Of a stretch of DNA of 64,000 bases, positions 48,701 through 61,316 are shown one piece after another. Below the pieces are notes generated by a model. It saw only the letters and a program-made list of their open reading frames with translations. It was not told the origin of the DNA and ran no database searches. Position numbers and translations under genes: made by a program. The stretch spans positions 1,302,001 through 1,366,000 of the forward strand of contig KV748199.1 of assembly GCA_001692895.1 (NCBI GenBank). The letters are read 5' to 3'. Within the stretch, counting starts at the first letter, position 1; every line of letters begins with the position of its first letter. Source of the stretch: Cenococcum geophilum 1.58 (Eukaryota > Ascomycota > Dothideomycetes > Gloniales > Gloniaceae).

Positions 48701-50734
48701 ATAACTTAGTCCTTTTTCTATTTCTTTATAGGTTACTCCTACTTAGTACTATACTAACTTAGCTTATTATTATATCTTATAGCATTAGGTATCCCTAATA
48801 TTAACCTAACCTATAATCTAATTAATCCTTAGATTGTATTCCTATAATTAAGGCATTTCTAGTACTGCCTTATTATTTCTTAATAGTAATATATTAAAAG
48901 ACATCTTAATTTATCTTCCTTTAATAGTTATCTAAATATGTTCTATTTTAAGATTAATAATGCCTTCTTTATAGGCTATCGGATCTCCTAAAATTATAAC
49001 TAATAGGTAAAGATATTCCTTTTTCCTATATAGTAACCCTATTTTTTTAACTGCTATTAGTAAGATATAGTTCCTTATTACTCCACTATCTATTAATACT
49101 TTAAACTGTTAATCTTACCACTTAACTTATAAATTTAGGTATTATCCTTAAATTCCTTTAAGGGTCTAAGGCTCTATTACTAGTTCCCTCTAGTTCCGTA
49201 GGCCTCTACTTTTCCTAACTATTAGCTACTTAATCCTATTTATACTTAGTCCACTTTTAGCTAATACTTAGTTCACTTTTTATCTTTAATATACTATAGA
49301 TACGTATCCTCTAGGCATTCTTCCGTAAGGAATCTTCCTAGTTAAAGTATTAAGTCCCCTTAGCTTTATACTTTTACTAGGTGCTAACTATATATATACT
49401 TAACGTTTTAATATTTCGCCTTATTTAATAACCAGTATATTCTTGCTAGGTATTTCCGGTTCTTATCTTTAGGTGCTCTATATATATTATATATATTATT
49501 TACGTATATAATCCATACCAATATATAATATGCTTAGTGTTTTAGGTTAACTCTTAGCTTGTTTTTATCCTTAAGTTTAAACCTCTCTTATATTAATCTA
49601 AGTATTGCAACTTTATTTATAGGTACTATAATTTACCTTTTGCTTCTCTAGTCCTCTAAGTACTCCTTTAAATCTCTTAACATTATAATTAAGGCTCCTT
49701 TAATGTGACTTATAGCCTTTTCTATAATTAGGTAGTCTTAGATAACTTTCTTGTCTAACTATATATAGAAACCTTCCTACTTATCATTATATTGTTATCT
49801 ATACTACTTTTAGTACAGCTGCTGGAGTATATATAGCTCGTCCGTAAGGAAGTATCTTCTTATTACTATATTATAACAGCCCTTTATATATTGTTCCTTA
49901 AACCTAGTTAAAATCCCTAGATCCTCTTCTTATTCCAGTTTAGTAAGCTACTTAGCCCTTAATATACCTACCCTAGGCCTATTAGTAATTCTTTATATAG
50001 GTGCTCTATCTCTTATATAACTTAGTATACTAGATCTCTTATTTAGTTTCTAATTTTGCTATAAGGTAATTCTTACTCTAAATTCCTCTATAGTTTCTTT
50101 TCTTTCGCGTCTTACAAGTGGATCCTTAAAGTCATCTTACTTCTTAATCTTAGTATTGATATTTCGATCTTTAGGCCGAACACTGCGTTCCCCTAGTAAG
50201 TCTTTTAGGTCTATATATTTGTCTCCTAGCCTAACTGCTGCTTATACTACAGATTCTCTAATCTATAAAGAAGCCTCTTGCCTCTTACTTATAGGTGTCC
50301 TTATTTATACTCCGAATTTTTAATCTCTTAGATTCTTTAATCCTAAGCTTGCTTCTAACTTAAGCTTAGCTCCTACCTTAGTTCAACTAGGCTTAGGTAT
50401 TCTTATTTCGTCTTAAAAGTCTTAAATCTTACTTATCTTGTCTTGAGAATCTTATGCTTATAGAAAACTCTATCCTAAGCTTATTCGTATATCTTTAAAC
50501 TAAGCTACTACTCCATTAGGAAATTTTTTTTCGGGCTCGTTGTTACAGTTTGCGGCAATTTGCGGCAAACTGTATGGTCGCGGCAGTCGTATATGGTCTT
50601 GTGCGGTTTACGCATTTTACGGCAAACTGCATAGAGCCTGCGTATTTTGCAGCAACTTGCAGCAAACTGCACAGAGCCTGCGCATTTTATAGCAACTCGC
50701 AGCAAACGCGCAGAGCCTATATATTTTACACGTT

Positions 50735-50815
50735 TTATATATTTTATATATTTTATATATTTTGCATATTTTGCATATTTTATACATTTTATATTTTATA
50801 TATTTTATATTCCTA
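50735..50815. repeat. TTTTATATA-type 10-bp tandem repeat
   Basis: About eight units of TTTTATATAT / TTTTGCATAT. Confidence 0.75.
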
Positions 50816-50954
50816 TATAACTATATAAAATGTAGAGCTATTTATTAAGCAATTAAGATAAGGGGGATACCCTTTACAAAGGCTCTAAATCATCAATTGG
50901 CGGTATTCCTAACGATCTGCTAGCTGTGTACCGATTTCCTAACTAGGCCTAGTG

Positions 50955-50989
<35 letters not shown>

Positions 50990-51210
50990 ACCTGTTTGTC
51001 TGTCTGTCTGTCTGTACCTGCCTATACCTACCTGCCTATGCCTACTGTCTATACCTACTATCTGTGCCTACCTGTCTGTGCCTACTGTCTGTGCCTACCT
51101 GTCTGTACCTACCTATCTGTGCTACCTGTCTATGCCTACCTGTCTATACCTACCGTCTGTGCCTACCGTCTGTGCCTCCTATCTGTGCTACTGTCTATGC
51201 CTACCTGTCT
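50955..51210. repeat. CCTG microsatellite and CTACCTGTCTGTGC minisatellite
   Basis: Begins with about ten perfect CCTG units, then TGTC units, then a longer degenerate CCTACCTGTCTGTGCCTAC array. Confidence 0.85.
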
Positions 51211-51534
51211 GTAATTTGGGGGAAAGGTTGGCCTGATTGAAGGCTTCGCCTGATTTGATTAATCGATTATTGTATTAATTCGAATCGTTCTCTATGGCCG
51301 TTTGCTGGCTGTATATTTGAACGGTGGTTGTCTGGCTCTGGCGACGGTCGACGGTCGTCTGGTTCTGGCGACGGTCCTCAGCTGGCTGCCGTTCTGGTGC
51401 CTCCCTAGGTAGGGAGGATGTAAGGAAGGAAGGGTAAAAAATAAGGTGGCTACCTAGGTATATAGATAAGGGGTACACTTGGCAGAGGCACGTGTAGAGG
51501 CTATTGGGAATATAGCGGGGACCCGATGCAGAGC

Positions 51535-51845
51535 TTCGTGTAGAGCCTCCGTATGTCGCGCAAAGCCTCGTGCAGAGCCTCTGTACGTAGAGCTTCGTGT
51601 AGAGCTTCGTGCAGAGCTTCGTGTAGAGCCTCCGTATGTAGAGCTTCGCGTAAAGCCTCGTGCAGAGCCTCTGTACGTAGAGCTTCGTGTAGAGCCTTGT
51701 GTAGAGCTTCGTGCAGAGCTTCGTGCAGAGCTTCGTGTAGAGCTTTGTGCAGAGCCTTGTGCAGAGCTTCGTGCAGAGCTTCGTGTAGAGCTTTGTGCAG
51801 AGCTTCGTGCAGAGCTTTGTGTAGAGCTTCGTGTAGAGCTTTATA
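51535..51845. repeat. 12-bp minisatellite AGAGCTTCGTGC
   Basis: About 26 tandem units of AGAGCTTCGTGC/AGAGCTTCGTGT/AGAGCCTCTGTA. Period 12 leaves open frames (CRAS or VELR repeats) that are not credible genes. Confidence 0.88.
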
Positions 51846-53700
51846 GTATTTTTGTTGCGTTTTTATTNCAGCCNAAAATTAGGGTCTACTTAAGTCGCAA
51901 TTTGCGGCNATTTANATGGGTAGCCTATGTATTTNTAGCAAATCGCCGCAAGTTGCCGCAAATCGCTAAAATCGCGACTTACGCAGGTTTTGCAGACCCC
52001 GATTTTCGCTTGCGACAACGTGCCCAAAAAAAAATTTCCTGATGTCTACTTTATCGGTTTCTATCTATTATAAATCCTTAAGCTTACCTTATCTCGTCTT
52101 AAGAATCTTAGTCGTCTTATATCTCATCTTAAGAATCTTAAGCTTATGGCCTTTTGCCTTTATCGAGTGCCGAAGTAGCTCGCTGTCCTACTTCTCTTGC
52201 GTCTTATAAAGCAATAGACATTATATCTAGTAGGGTCTTAATCCCTACTAATATTCCCTATTCTATAGTGGAATTATCCTCTACCTCTTATATAACATCT
52301 TTAAGGTCTATATACTCTTAGTAAGCTACCCTTATTACCTTATCGTTATAAAATGTTTCGCCTTTATTAAATTTATTATCCTTAATATCCGATTTATAAA
52401 CTGGTTCGTTAGTTTCTCTATACTCTAAGGATTTTAGCTCCTATAGCCAATATCTTGCGCTATACTTAGCATCTTTATAAATTTAGTATACGTTATTATA
52501 ATAAAACACAAAACTTCTAATTAAACATTCTTTTATTCCTTGTAGTATACTATTATCCCTCTATATATATATCTTCTACTATTAGTCTAGTTCCCTTTAT
52601 TATATAGTATCTCTAACTATCTTTATAATCCCTTATAAAGTAACCTTGTTTTCTATAATTTATATAAGCTCTATCCTTAAACCACTAACTTTATTATAGA
52701 GTTCACCTAAATATCTTCTACTGCTAAGATCCCTAGTTTAGCCTTTACTCCTTAGTCCTATAATTACTAAATCCTTAACTTTTAGGTTTCTATAGTTTCT
52801 TACTTTATCTCTTATAGGCTTCTTTAGTGCCACTTAGGTCTATTAGCTCTGCGCTATACCATAATTTTTAACTTAGCTTTAGTCGTTACGTACTCTGCGT
52901 CTTATATAACTATAGAACTCTAGCCTAGCCTCTCTTAGCCTATTCCCTTTAGTAGATCCAATTATTAATCTTAATTACTTAATCTATTAGTTCCCTTAAG
53001 GTATCTATATCTTCTATTAAGATAATTACGTTCTAGACTTTAACCTTAAGTCCTTGCTTATATCATGCTATAAGCGCCCTATTATTCTACTTAACTTACG
53101 TAGCTAGCGTCTAGAACTATATTATATACTTAATTGCTAAAGTCCGTTACGTAATATTTTAAAGTTTTCTTTTTACTATAGTTACTGCCTTTAGGTCTCC
53201 GAATATTTATATAAGTCGCTCTATAAACCCTTCCTAGCTTAAGAATATAAACCGCACCTCTTAATTAGTAGTCGTTATTTTATTTACCTATATTTCTATA
53301 AGGTAAGGCTTAAACTACTTAAGTACTTTTCTTAATAGGAATAGTCCTGTATAGGCTATTCGATCTATAGGTATTAGTAACTTTACCCCTTCTTATATAA
53401 CTTTAAAGTGCATTTAGGTAAGAAACCCCTTAAGCTTTAATCTTTCTCCTAAGTACCTCTTAATTAATAGTAACTTAATCTTTACTGCTCTTATCCCATT
53501 AACCCTTTCTTCTAACGCTACATTGTTTATTATTAACTGGTTAACTATCTCTTATAGTTATCCGACCGTTATAGGTTGCTATAAGTTAGTATCTACTATA
53601 CTAGTATCGCCTAACCTTAAAGTAGTTGCCGCCGTCAATGGCGTTATAGTGGCATATTATTCGACTTTCTGTGCTTAATACTATAACTAGGTAGTGATTA

Positions 53701-54126
53701 TATAACGGAACCTTATAGCAAATACTACGGTGGGCTTATTATTGGGCTAGGTGTATAGGTAATTTAAGGTTAAAGTTAATAACGTAAATAATAACTAGTA
53801 GAGTGGTTGCCTAATAGATTAACTCTAATTATATTCTAAGAATTACTATAAGGAAGGAACTATCTAGGTAGGGACTAAGGGTCCTTAAATACATAACCGT
53901 ACTCTTATAAAATCCTTCTTATATATAATATACGTGTGCTCTATCTACTCTATAATAGATTATGCAGATTACACAGATTATATAGATTACGTCATGTAAC
54001 CTCGGTTACCATTTCTCGTCATATGGCTCTACCGGCTCCATTCTGGACCGTGCTTATATTAACCAACTAGCTTCCTCTAACTCTTCTCTAAGTAGTCGTA
54101 ATATCGTACTTAAAGCGTCCGTAACA
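53701..54126 (-). repeat. 5' LTR, family B copy 2
   Basis: 426 bp; on the plus strand begins TATAACGG (from TGTAACGG) and ends GCGTCCGTAACA, followed by the CTAAG duplication. Confidence 0.93.
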
Positions 54127-54131
54127 CTAAG

Positions 54132-54440
54132 ATTAAGTAATATTATACTAAGGTAAAGGTTTAGAGCTCTATATAGAGCTCTATAGGCTCTATAAATTTA
54201 CGACCTTATAACCTCTTCCTACCCCTTATTACTCTCTACCTTTTACCCCAGTTACTACTCCCTATCTACTACCTAAATGCCTTCCAATTGTATATTTTGC
54301 AATACCTATAAGCAGTATCGCTCTTCTACTAAGTTTGCTATAAACTGTTATAAAGCTCTATATAAGACCTATAACTCTTATAAGGTTAATTCTTTATTTA
54401 CTCTTTTTTAACCTACTACCTTTCTAACTCTATATATATA
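54132..54440. other. AT-rich spacer with palindrome
   Basis: Non-coding. Contains AGAGCTCTATATAGAGCTCT at 54153-54172, a perfect 20-bp palindrome. It is the right-hand continuation of the sequence interrupted at 44630. Confidence 0.5.
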
Positions 54441-55450
54441 GGAGAAGGTCCTCGAAATCGGACTCTGCACCTGTACGTGGTGAGGCCTACGAACCTGCTG
54501 GTCTTTGGACTCAGCAGAGCCAACGCAGAGACGTCGCACAGCTGCGAGTAGGAGGTCGTGGTGGTGGTCGAAATGTTATAGGGGGTAGTAAAAAGTTTTC
54601 ACATAGGATGGTGAGATCTCGAAAACCACTACTGACGGTACCCCCTTCATAGTAGACAACTGCTACGCCCCTATTTAACCCTATATAATCCTTGCGGATA
54701 CGAGATGGAATCTAACGTCCCCTAACCCCCAATTGAAAGCATTGACGACCTTATATCAACGGACAAGCGACACAGATAAACGAATGAGCAAATGAGCAAA
54801 TATACAGCCCCTCCTAAACCCCAGGGCGATTGCCCGCGGAGCATGCGGTCACTCGCCGTACTACTATAATACTACTGAAATCGGCAGCCGGATAACCCCG
54901 TACGGTTTTCCTTGTCTCCTCTTAATGGAGTAGTGCCCTTAGAGAGGGCCTAGTGACTAGGGCCTAGGCATAAAAGATACTCAGATACACACACACATCC
55001 CACTTTCGTCTTTTAGTATTAGAATGGTAGAACGGATGAATCCCCCTTACGCCTTCAATGGCCCTAGGGGGGGGGAGGCAAGGCGTATATGGCAATAGTT
55101 AATAAGAGATAGCACACAGGGGACGGTTAATAATATAGGAAATGATAATACACGGCGATCGATCGGCAAGGCCTGGCTGGGACGTAGTAAACCCCAGCTT
55201 AGGATAAGCTAAAGAGGGAAGCAGTGGTACCTAAGGAGTTCAAAACATCCAAGGAGGCAGGACGTAGCCGTAGGCCCGCAGGGCCGCCGCTATGGACGGA
55301 CATGGCAAATCGGGGTTTTTTATCCTACTGAGGTGGCTTATAGGGTTTTTCCTCCCCTAACCCAACTGCAGGGTTTTCTTCCTGTAAATACACAAGTTTT
55401 CCCCCTATGACGGAGTAGTCTGCGTGGGCCAGTAGGATCCGTATCAGACG
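54441..55450. other. About 1 kb of little-mutated repeat-like DNA (possible LINE 3' end)
   Basis: GC-balanced sequence with no open frame of note. It includes a short CA run, a run of nine G at about 55068, and near 55405-55440 the stretch GGAGTAGTCTGCGTGGGCC. The complement of that stretch recurs at 36225-36242 beside the 3' end of the LINE, with partial similarity over about 45 bp. This suggests a 5'-truncated, plus-oriented relative of that LINE, or another shared repeat terminus. Confidence 0.35.
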
Positions 55451-56649
55451 TTAATTAAAGAACTACTACTACTATATATAGGAGAAAAGAAATAAACGGT
55501 CCTAATAACCTTTAGCGGACCAAACTATAGCCGCTACTGCTTCCGCCGCTAGTTCTCCCCTTATACCGCCCGTATTAATCTAGCCGCGACCACCTATATT
55601 AATTCAGCTATAACCATCTATATTAATCTAGCCGCGACCTTTTACGGTCCGCCCTGTTGCGGAGTAGCTAGATCTTAGTCCTATAAACATCGCCTATAAC
55701 TTCTACGCGGCCCTATATTAGATTAATAAATATATTAGTATATTAAAGCCTAGCGATCTATGGTTTAAAGCCTACTATAAGCATAGCGATATAAACCTCC
55801 CTCTATTTTAGCCTCCGCTAGAATATTTACGCGGCCTTTTAGAGTCCTATAATACTTCTACTAGGTAGTTTAGGGAGCGGCTCCGCGTATATAATATAGC
55901 ATTAGCTTTTATATTCGTAAACTATACTATTACTAACTATAGTATAGCCCATAGCGGCCTAAATTGCTTTTAGATATATAGTAAGCTTTACTATCTATAG
56001 GGCCTGCTAGAGTCTCCTATTAACGTTGCTCCGCGGTATACCTAGCTATACTATAGATATCCGGCTATAGGCCCGTCCTAATACCTAGCTAAATGCGACT
56101 ATTTTATAGTGCCTTACTACTATACTATCTAAGGTACGGAACCCCTTTATCGCCCTTTATTAAACTATAAGGAAATAGCTTTAGGATTAACCTATAACGA
56201 CCCTATTACGGATTATCTTAAACCTATAAATGCGGCTTATCTTAAAGGCTAGTGCTAATCGCTACTGTAAGAACCTACTAACAAGTAATAAGGTGGCCGT
56301 TATTATACTAAATAAGTATAGCAATGCTAGCTTCCGCGATATTATACTTATGGAGCGTTATACACCTAATAAGCAGCCGCAATACTGCTGTATTAATTTA
56401 ACGTATGCCGTATATATGCCGCTCCACTATATACTACTCTTCCCTTACAGTAATACTGGCCGGCACTAGGGTCTCTAGCTACGCGACTCCAATTAAGCCC
56501 GCTAGTAAGCCTACTAGCAAAACCATTTAATATAGCGGGCGTACTTTTAGTTCTACCTACATGTCCATATTAACTTTAGGTTAGTCCCTTTTACTTACTA
56601 CTGGCTATTTTAGTAGTATATTGTAGATGTATAGACGCTATATAATCAA

Positions 56650-57200
56650 AATAAGCTTAACTAAATCCGCTCCCACTAATTAAACCTCTATATAGAGCTG
56701 TATAATAGCATTATAGATGCTCTTACCCGCTATAATCTAGACCCTTAATTATTAGGCCGCCGCGTAGTTCTTCTATTAAGTTTTCTTAGCGGAGCTCGCT
56801 TTATCAGCCAGTACTATTAAGATTTAATAGCTATTGTTCGTAAACACAGCCGTCTAAGTATATTTATTACATTTACTGCTAGCCCTAAGTAGAAAGAGAT
56901 TACCTATAAGCTACTACCTGGCTAGACTGCTATAGATAGGCCTAATCTAGTTATACACGTCTTCCGTATAAAAGTTGCCTACCTTCTATATAACCTAAAA
57001 CGGAAGTAGATTTTCGGCTAGTACTATAGCTCCGTTTAAACTATTAAGTACCAGAAATAGGGCCTGCCCTATTAGCACCTACTACTCTTCCTATATCCGT
57101 ATAACTACGATAGGCTGCTAGACCTAGCCGTTATTAACTATTTTATATCTACCGAGCTTCCGTAGCCAAAGGATAATCCTATTAGTTGTCTTACTAAGAT
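56650..57200 (+). pseudogene. Helitron Rep (HUH) region, degraded
   Basis: Reads GARFISxYYQDLIAIVRKHS, FITFTASPKWKEI, DRPNLVIHVFRIK, then K-Y-Q-K-stop-G-L-P-Y-stop-H: the conserved PHAH box has its first His changed to Tyr and a stop next to it, so the rolling-circle nuclease is inactive. Confidence 0.78.
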
Positions 57201-58499
57201 TATAAAGTTAATAATAGTTTATAGCCCTTATGGCTCCTAGAATCCGCGAGCCCCCTATATAGTTATGCTAGGGCTAGGCCTTCCGCTAACCTACTTAAAG
57301 TAGTACCCTAAGCGTTTTAACCCTACTACCGTTATATATAAGGACGGCTATCTAAAACACCGCCGTTATAATAATCTACGGTTATGGTCTATCTGCTTAC
57401 TAGGGGGAGCTACGTTTAAAATAAATAACCGTAAAGTATTATATGTATATAAATATTAAGATCTATACCTCCGTAAAGTCTATTAAGTATATCTATAAAT
57501 ATATATATAAAGGGAGCGACCGCACCACTTTATGGCTTATAGACGGTGATAAGGTAAGCCAGTATTTATAGGGCCGTTATATTAGCCCGTCTAAGGCTAT
57601 CTAGCGGCTATTTAAGTTTCCCGTTTATAAGGAGTACCCCCCTATAATCTAGCTTGCGGTGCACCTTCTAGGCAAGTAGCCCGTATACTTTTAGCCTAAT
57701 TAGTCTATTAAGGAGATTTAGCAGCGCCTTAAGCTCTCTCGCTCTATACTAACGGCCTTTTTTAAGTATAATACGGAGTATAATAATGCCTGTAACCGCT
57801 TATATTAAGACTTCCCTAAGTAGTATACCTTTATTTTAAAGTAATAGGAGTAGCGTTTACACTAATAAGGCTCCGTAATAGGCCGTATATATTACTATAG
57901 TCCTATTATAGGTAAGAGGTTCTACTTACGGCTACTACTAATATTTGTCCCTAGCCCTACCTTCTTTAAGAACCTCCGTACTATTACTAGTATAGTTTAT
58001 TTAACCTTCTAGGCCGCCTGTATAGCCCTAAGGCTACTAAAGGATAATTATAAGTGGATTAATTGCTTAATAAAGGCCGCCGTTTTTGCTGTTAGCGCCC
58101 AGCTATACTCCTTATTTATAATCGCTTTACTTTACGGCCCTATTATAGGGCTAGTTGCTTTATAGGACCGCTTTAAATAGCCTATTTATAATAATCTATT
58201 TTACTTTCTAGCCCGCTAGCCTAATACTCCTTCTATAGTCGGCGAGAATAATAACGCCTATTTTAATTACGGCCTATACTTTATTTATTAGATACTTGCT
58301 AATTACTAGAAGACACTTATAAACTATAGCCTACCCTAGTTCTAGCACTAGTAGTATATTATTACGGAGGGAAGTAATCCGCTTTATATAGCTAAGCTAT
58401 AGCAATATAACCATATAGAGGAAGAACGCTAGTTTACTAAGCTATGCTAGTAGCTAAATATGGATTAAGCAGCGTACTTTAATACTATTATTACTGCTA

Positions 58500-59375
58500 T
58501 AGATACTAATCTATAAATAGCCCACTTCTTTCTCTAGGGCCCTATAGGTACCGGTAAAACGTTTCTTTATTACTACCTCTACTACTACTACCGCTCGCGC
58601 GGTAAAATTGTTCTTTATATAGCTTCTTCTAATATTACGGCCCTTCTACTACCTAGCGGCTATACTACTTACTCCTATTTTTAAATACCTATTAATTTAT
58701 ATAAAGAGTCTACTTATAATATCTCTAAAAACTTAAATCTAGCTAAGCTTTTACGCTATACCTCTTTATTTATCTGGGATAAGGTGCTAATATAGCACCG
58801 CTACTACTTTAAAGCCGTATACTATATGCTTATAGACGTCCGTTCTAACAACTCTACCTTTAGCGGGCTCCCTACTATCTTAGACGGCGACTTTATTTAA
58901 ATACTGCCTATTATCCTATAGGGGAACCGTATAGCTATTATAAATGCCTACCTATAGCGGTTATTCCTCTAGCCTACCTTCTGTATACTATCCCTACGGT
59001 TAAATATATATATCTACTAGGGTGAGATAAATTAGTAGTTTGCAGCTTAGGTATAAGACTTATCTTATAATGTAGCCCTAGCTAATAGTATTACTCTTTT
59101 GCCTAGTATAGACTAGTTTTAGTCCTAGAAACCCTTTTATAGGTATATATACCCTCCGCAACTACTTGCTTAGGTATATACTACTTTTAATACCTTCCGC
59201 GATTACGCTATCCTAACTATTCGCAATAATACCGTGGCTAAGATTAATAAGGCTATGCTTACGCGGCTCTACGGCTTTTTAAGTACCTTTTATTCTATAG
59301 ACTCTATAGAGCAAAATAGAGAAGAGGATTATATAGAACTGCCGCTAGTAGAGCTCCTATAGATATTCAACCCTA
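58500..59375 (+). pseudogene. Helitron PIF1-like helicase, N-terminal part
   Basis: Walker A reads GPIGTGKTFLYYYL near 58538-58580. Motif Ia is SRGKIVLYIASSNITALLLP. The Walker B area reads FIWDKVLI (usual DE changed to DK) and LDGDFI near 58880. The frame ends at FNPT, where the Pogo-type element enters. Confidence 0.85.
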
Positions 59376-59471
59376 CCCGTGCCGCTATCGCGATCCACTT
59401 ACCTTATTACTGAGGTAAGTGCTAGCTAGCTTAACGAGTAGAGCCCACCTTAACGTTAGATTTGCTAAGAC
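59376..59471 (+). repeat. Left TIR of the Pogo-type element
   Basis: 96 bp, matching 61219-61314 inverted with under a dozen C/T or G/A differences. Contains an inner palindrome ACTTACCT...AGGTAAGT. Confidence 0.9.
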
Positions 59472-59519
59472 ACCTAAATACTATTAATATTCTTATTATA
59501 TATTATTAACGCCATAACT

Positions 59520-61190
59520 ACTAAGTATATTCGCGTTAAAAATAAGATCTAAGAGGCTCTTAAAGAACTCTAAGAGTTTACTAAGCCTAATGTTGCAGAG
59601 GCTGCGCGCCGACACGATGTTCCTAAATCACGCCTCCGCGCTTAGTAGAAAGGACGTTAATCACGTTACAAGAGGCCTGTAGTAGGTAGAAGGCTTACTA
59701 ACGATTAAGACCTTACTCTTTGTAGCTATGTTAATCGCTTAGATTCCTTATATACCGCCGCTTAACTACTAATAATACGTTCTATAGTAAATTAGATCTT
59801 AAATTAAGCTAACAAAAATCCAAATTAGCTACTACCTCCTATTAGCTCTCACTTTGTTAAACGCTGGCTTAGCTACTACTTAGAGTACTATAAGTATAGG
59901 CAGAAGACAATAGAGCTTAAGCGTACAGCGGTATACAAGCCGAAGGATATTAAGGCGTGGTTTTATTAATACCGCGACATTATAATTAAGCATGTAGTTA
60001 TGCCTACGGATATATATAACTTTAATAAGTTAGGATTCCGCGTTAGTATTAGTAAGGACCAGTAGATTATTATAAGGGAGCCTTATTAAAAAGCTTATAT
60101 CTTTATAGATATAAATTACGAGCTAGTTACTATAATAGAAACGATAAGTAGCAACGGAGTTAATCTACTACCTATAATTATACTTACGGGCGCACAGTTC
60201 CTCTACTAGTGGTTTAAGAATTCAGCCCTTCCTAACTACTATTTATTAGGCCTATTAGAAACAGGCTATTTAAATAACAAATTAGCTTTTAATTGGCTTA
60301 AGCACTTTAACGCGTATAGCTCTTAGCGCTAGCTAGGTGTATATAGGCTCCTAATTTTTAATAGCCACAGCTCTTACCTTACGAAGGAGTTTATTAAGTA
60401 TTGCGACAATTAAAAAATTATACTATTTACCTTACCTCCGCATATAAGCCACCTTTTACAGCCTCTTACTAGTAATGTCGTTGTATTTTAGCCGTATAAA
60501 CACTACTATAGTGAGGCAGTTAAGCAAGCGACATAAATAGGCTGCACCAACTTTAATAAAGTTAAATTCCTCCATGTAATCGAATTAATTCGTCGCCAAA
60601 CGTTTAAATTAAGTATAATTAAATTAGCCTTCTGGCAGGCAGGCCTCGTTCCTTATAACCCCTAAATTATCCTTAATTCTATACGCGAGGCACGTCCTAC
60701 TACCCCCCCCCTCCACCACCTTATAAGCTACTATCTATACTATATACACTAAGATCTTTATATATAGTTTAGCGGAAAGTTTTTCCGCTAGCTTAGGAGG
60801 TATATAAAGATAATAAGGAGGCCATGGATATCTTTATAAAATTTATAAGAGGTAGTTCGGTAAATATGTATACATAACTATAAGCTAAACGCAAGCTTAT
60901 AAATATATAAGCAGTTACTAGAGCTTGTCGGCAACGCTAAAAAAGTAATAGAAAGGTTGTATAGAAGGGAGGAGTTATATACGCAGTAAATGTACGGTTA
61001 ATTATATAAAAGCGCAAGTAGGAGGAGGCTTTAAAAGCTGTATATATATTACTAAGGAAGGAATGGGCAACTATAAAGTAGCTTCTTTAGGACGCCACAA
61101 GGCGGCTAAAGTCTTAACCTATTATATATAAAGACTCCTTCTATTAAGAAACTAGTACTATACTACAAAATTCTAAATATTTGACTTTTT
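59520..61190 (+). pseudogene. Fot1/Pogo-type transposase, degraded
   Basis: N-terminal helix-turn-helix remnant (VAEAARRHDVPKSRLRA near 59600), then KPKDIKAWFYQYRDII (59940), IYNFNKLGF (Asp to Asn in the usual YNFDETGF), VTIIETISSNGVNLLPIII, LLGLLETGYLNNKLAFNWL, and the second catalytic block reading LIFNSHSSYLT instead of LILDGHGSH near 60350. PPHISHLLQPL follows. Two catalytic Asp positions are lost and stops are frequent, so the enzyme is dead. Confidence 0.88.
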
Positions 61191-61218
61191 AGTAGAGTTC
61201 TGCGGCTTTAAAATTATA

Positions 61219-61314
61219 GTCTTGGCAAATCTAACATTAAGGTGGGCCCTACTTATTAAGCTGGCCGGCACTTACCTCGGTAATAAGGTAAGTGGATTGC
61301 GACAGCGGCACGGG
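61219..61314 (-). repeat. Right TIR of the Pogo-type element
   Basis: Inverted partner of 59376-59471. Confidence 0.9.
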
Positions 61315-61316
61315 TA

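Larger units (their letters stand above)
50519..52039. mobile_element. Non-autonomous TIR element carrying minisatellites
   Basis: Ends are 25-bp inverted repeats matching at 23 positions: GGAAATTTTTTTTCGGGC... at 50519 and its inverted counterpart ending ...AAAAATTTCC at 52039. The family B copy 1 has no such sequence at this point, so this is an insertion. Just inside each end are repeated TTTGCGGCAA-type subterminal words, as in hAT-like elements. The interior is non-RIPed tandem repeats with no transposase. Several N bases lie at 51868-51935. Confidence 0.75.
44631..54126 (-). mobile_element. Complete Ty3/Gypsy element, family B copy 2, with internal insertion
   Basis: Reverse-oriented relative of 27200-35130. 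LTRs 44631-45092 and 53701-54126; perfect duplications CTAAG at 44626-44630 and 54127-54131. On the minus strand the gag start ATG is at 53655, RT about 47900-48650, integrase about 45900-47000; a polypurine tract adjoins the left LTR (plus strand CTATCTCCTTTTTC from 45093). The element is about 1.5 kb longer than copy 1 because of the insertion at 50519-52039. All frames broken. Confidence 0.95.
59376..61314 (+). mobile_element. Fot1/Pogo-type DNA transposon in the Helitron helicase
   Basis: 1939 bp with 96-bp terminal inverted repeats beginning CCCGTGCCGCT, flanked by TA on both sides (59374-59375, 61315-61316), the target duplication of Tc1/mariner-Pogo elements. Removing it and one TA restores the helicase frame, ...FNPT then SLPPLKL.... 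The size fits Fot1-like elements. Confidence 0.93.

Noticed and set aside
50952-51236. Cys/Leu/Pro-repeat open frame
   Set aside because: Translation of the CCTG microsatellite and following minisatellite.
51535-51845. Possible CRISPR-like array
   Set aside because: Units are contiguous 12-mers with no spacers, in a fungal context.
51479-52042. 187-codon frame with VELRAELR repeats
   Set aside because: Translation of the AGAGCTTCGTGC minisatellite, and it contains undetermined bases.
50511-52050. A target-site duplication for the minisatellite-bearing TIR element
   Set aside because: Flanks CTCCATTA and TGATGTCT are not convincingly related, and comparison with family B copy 1 is blurred by RIP.
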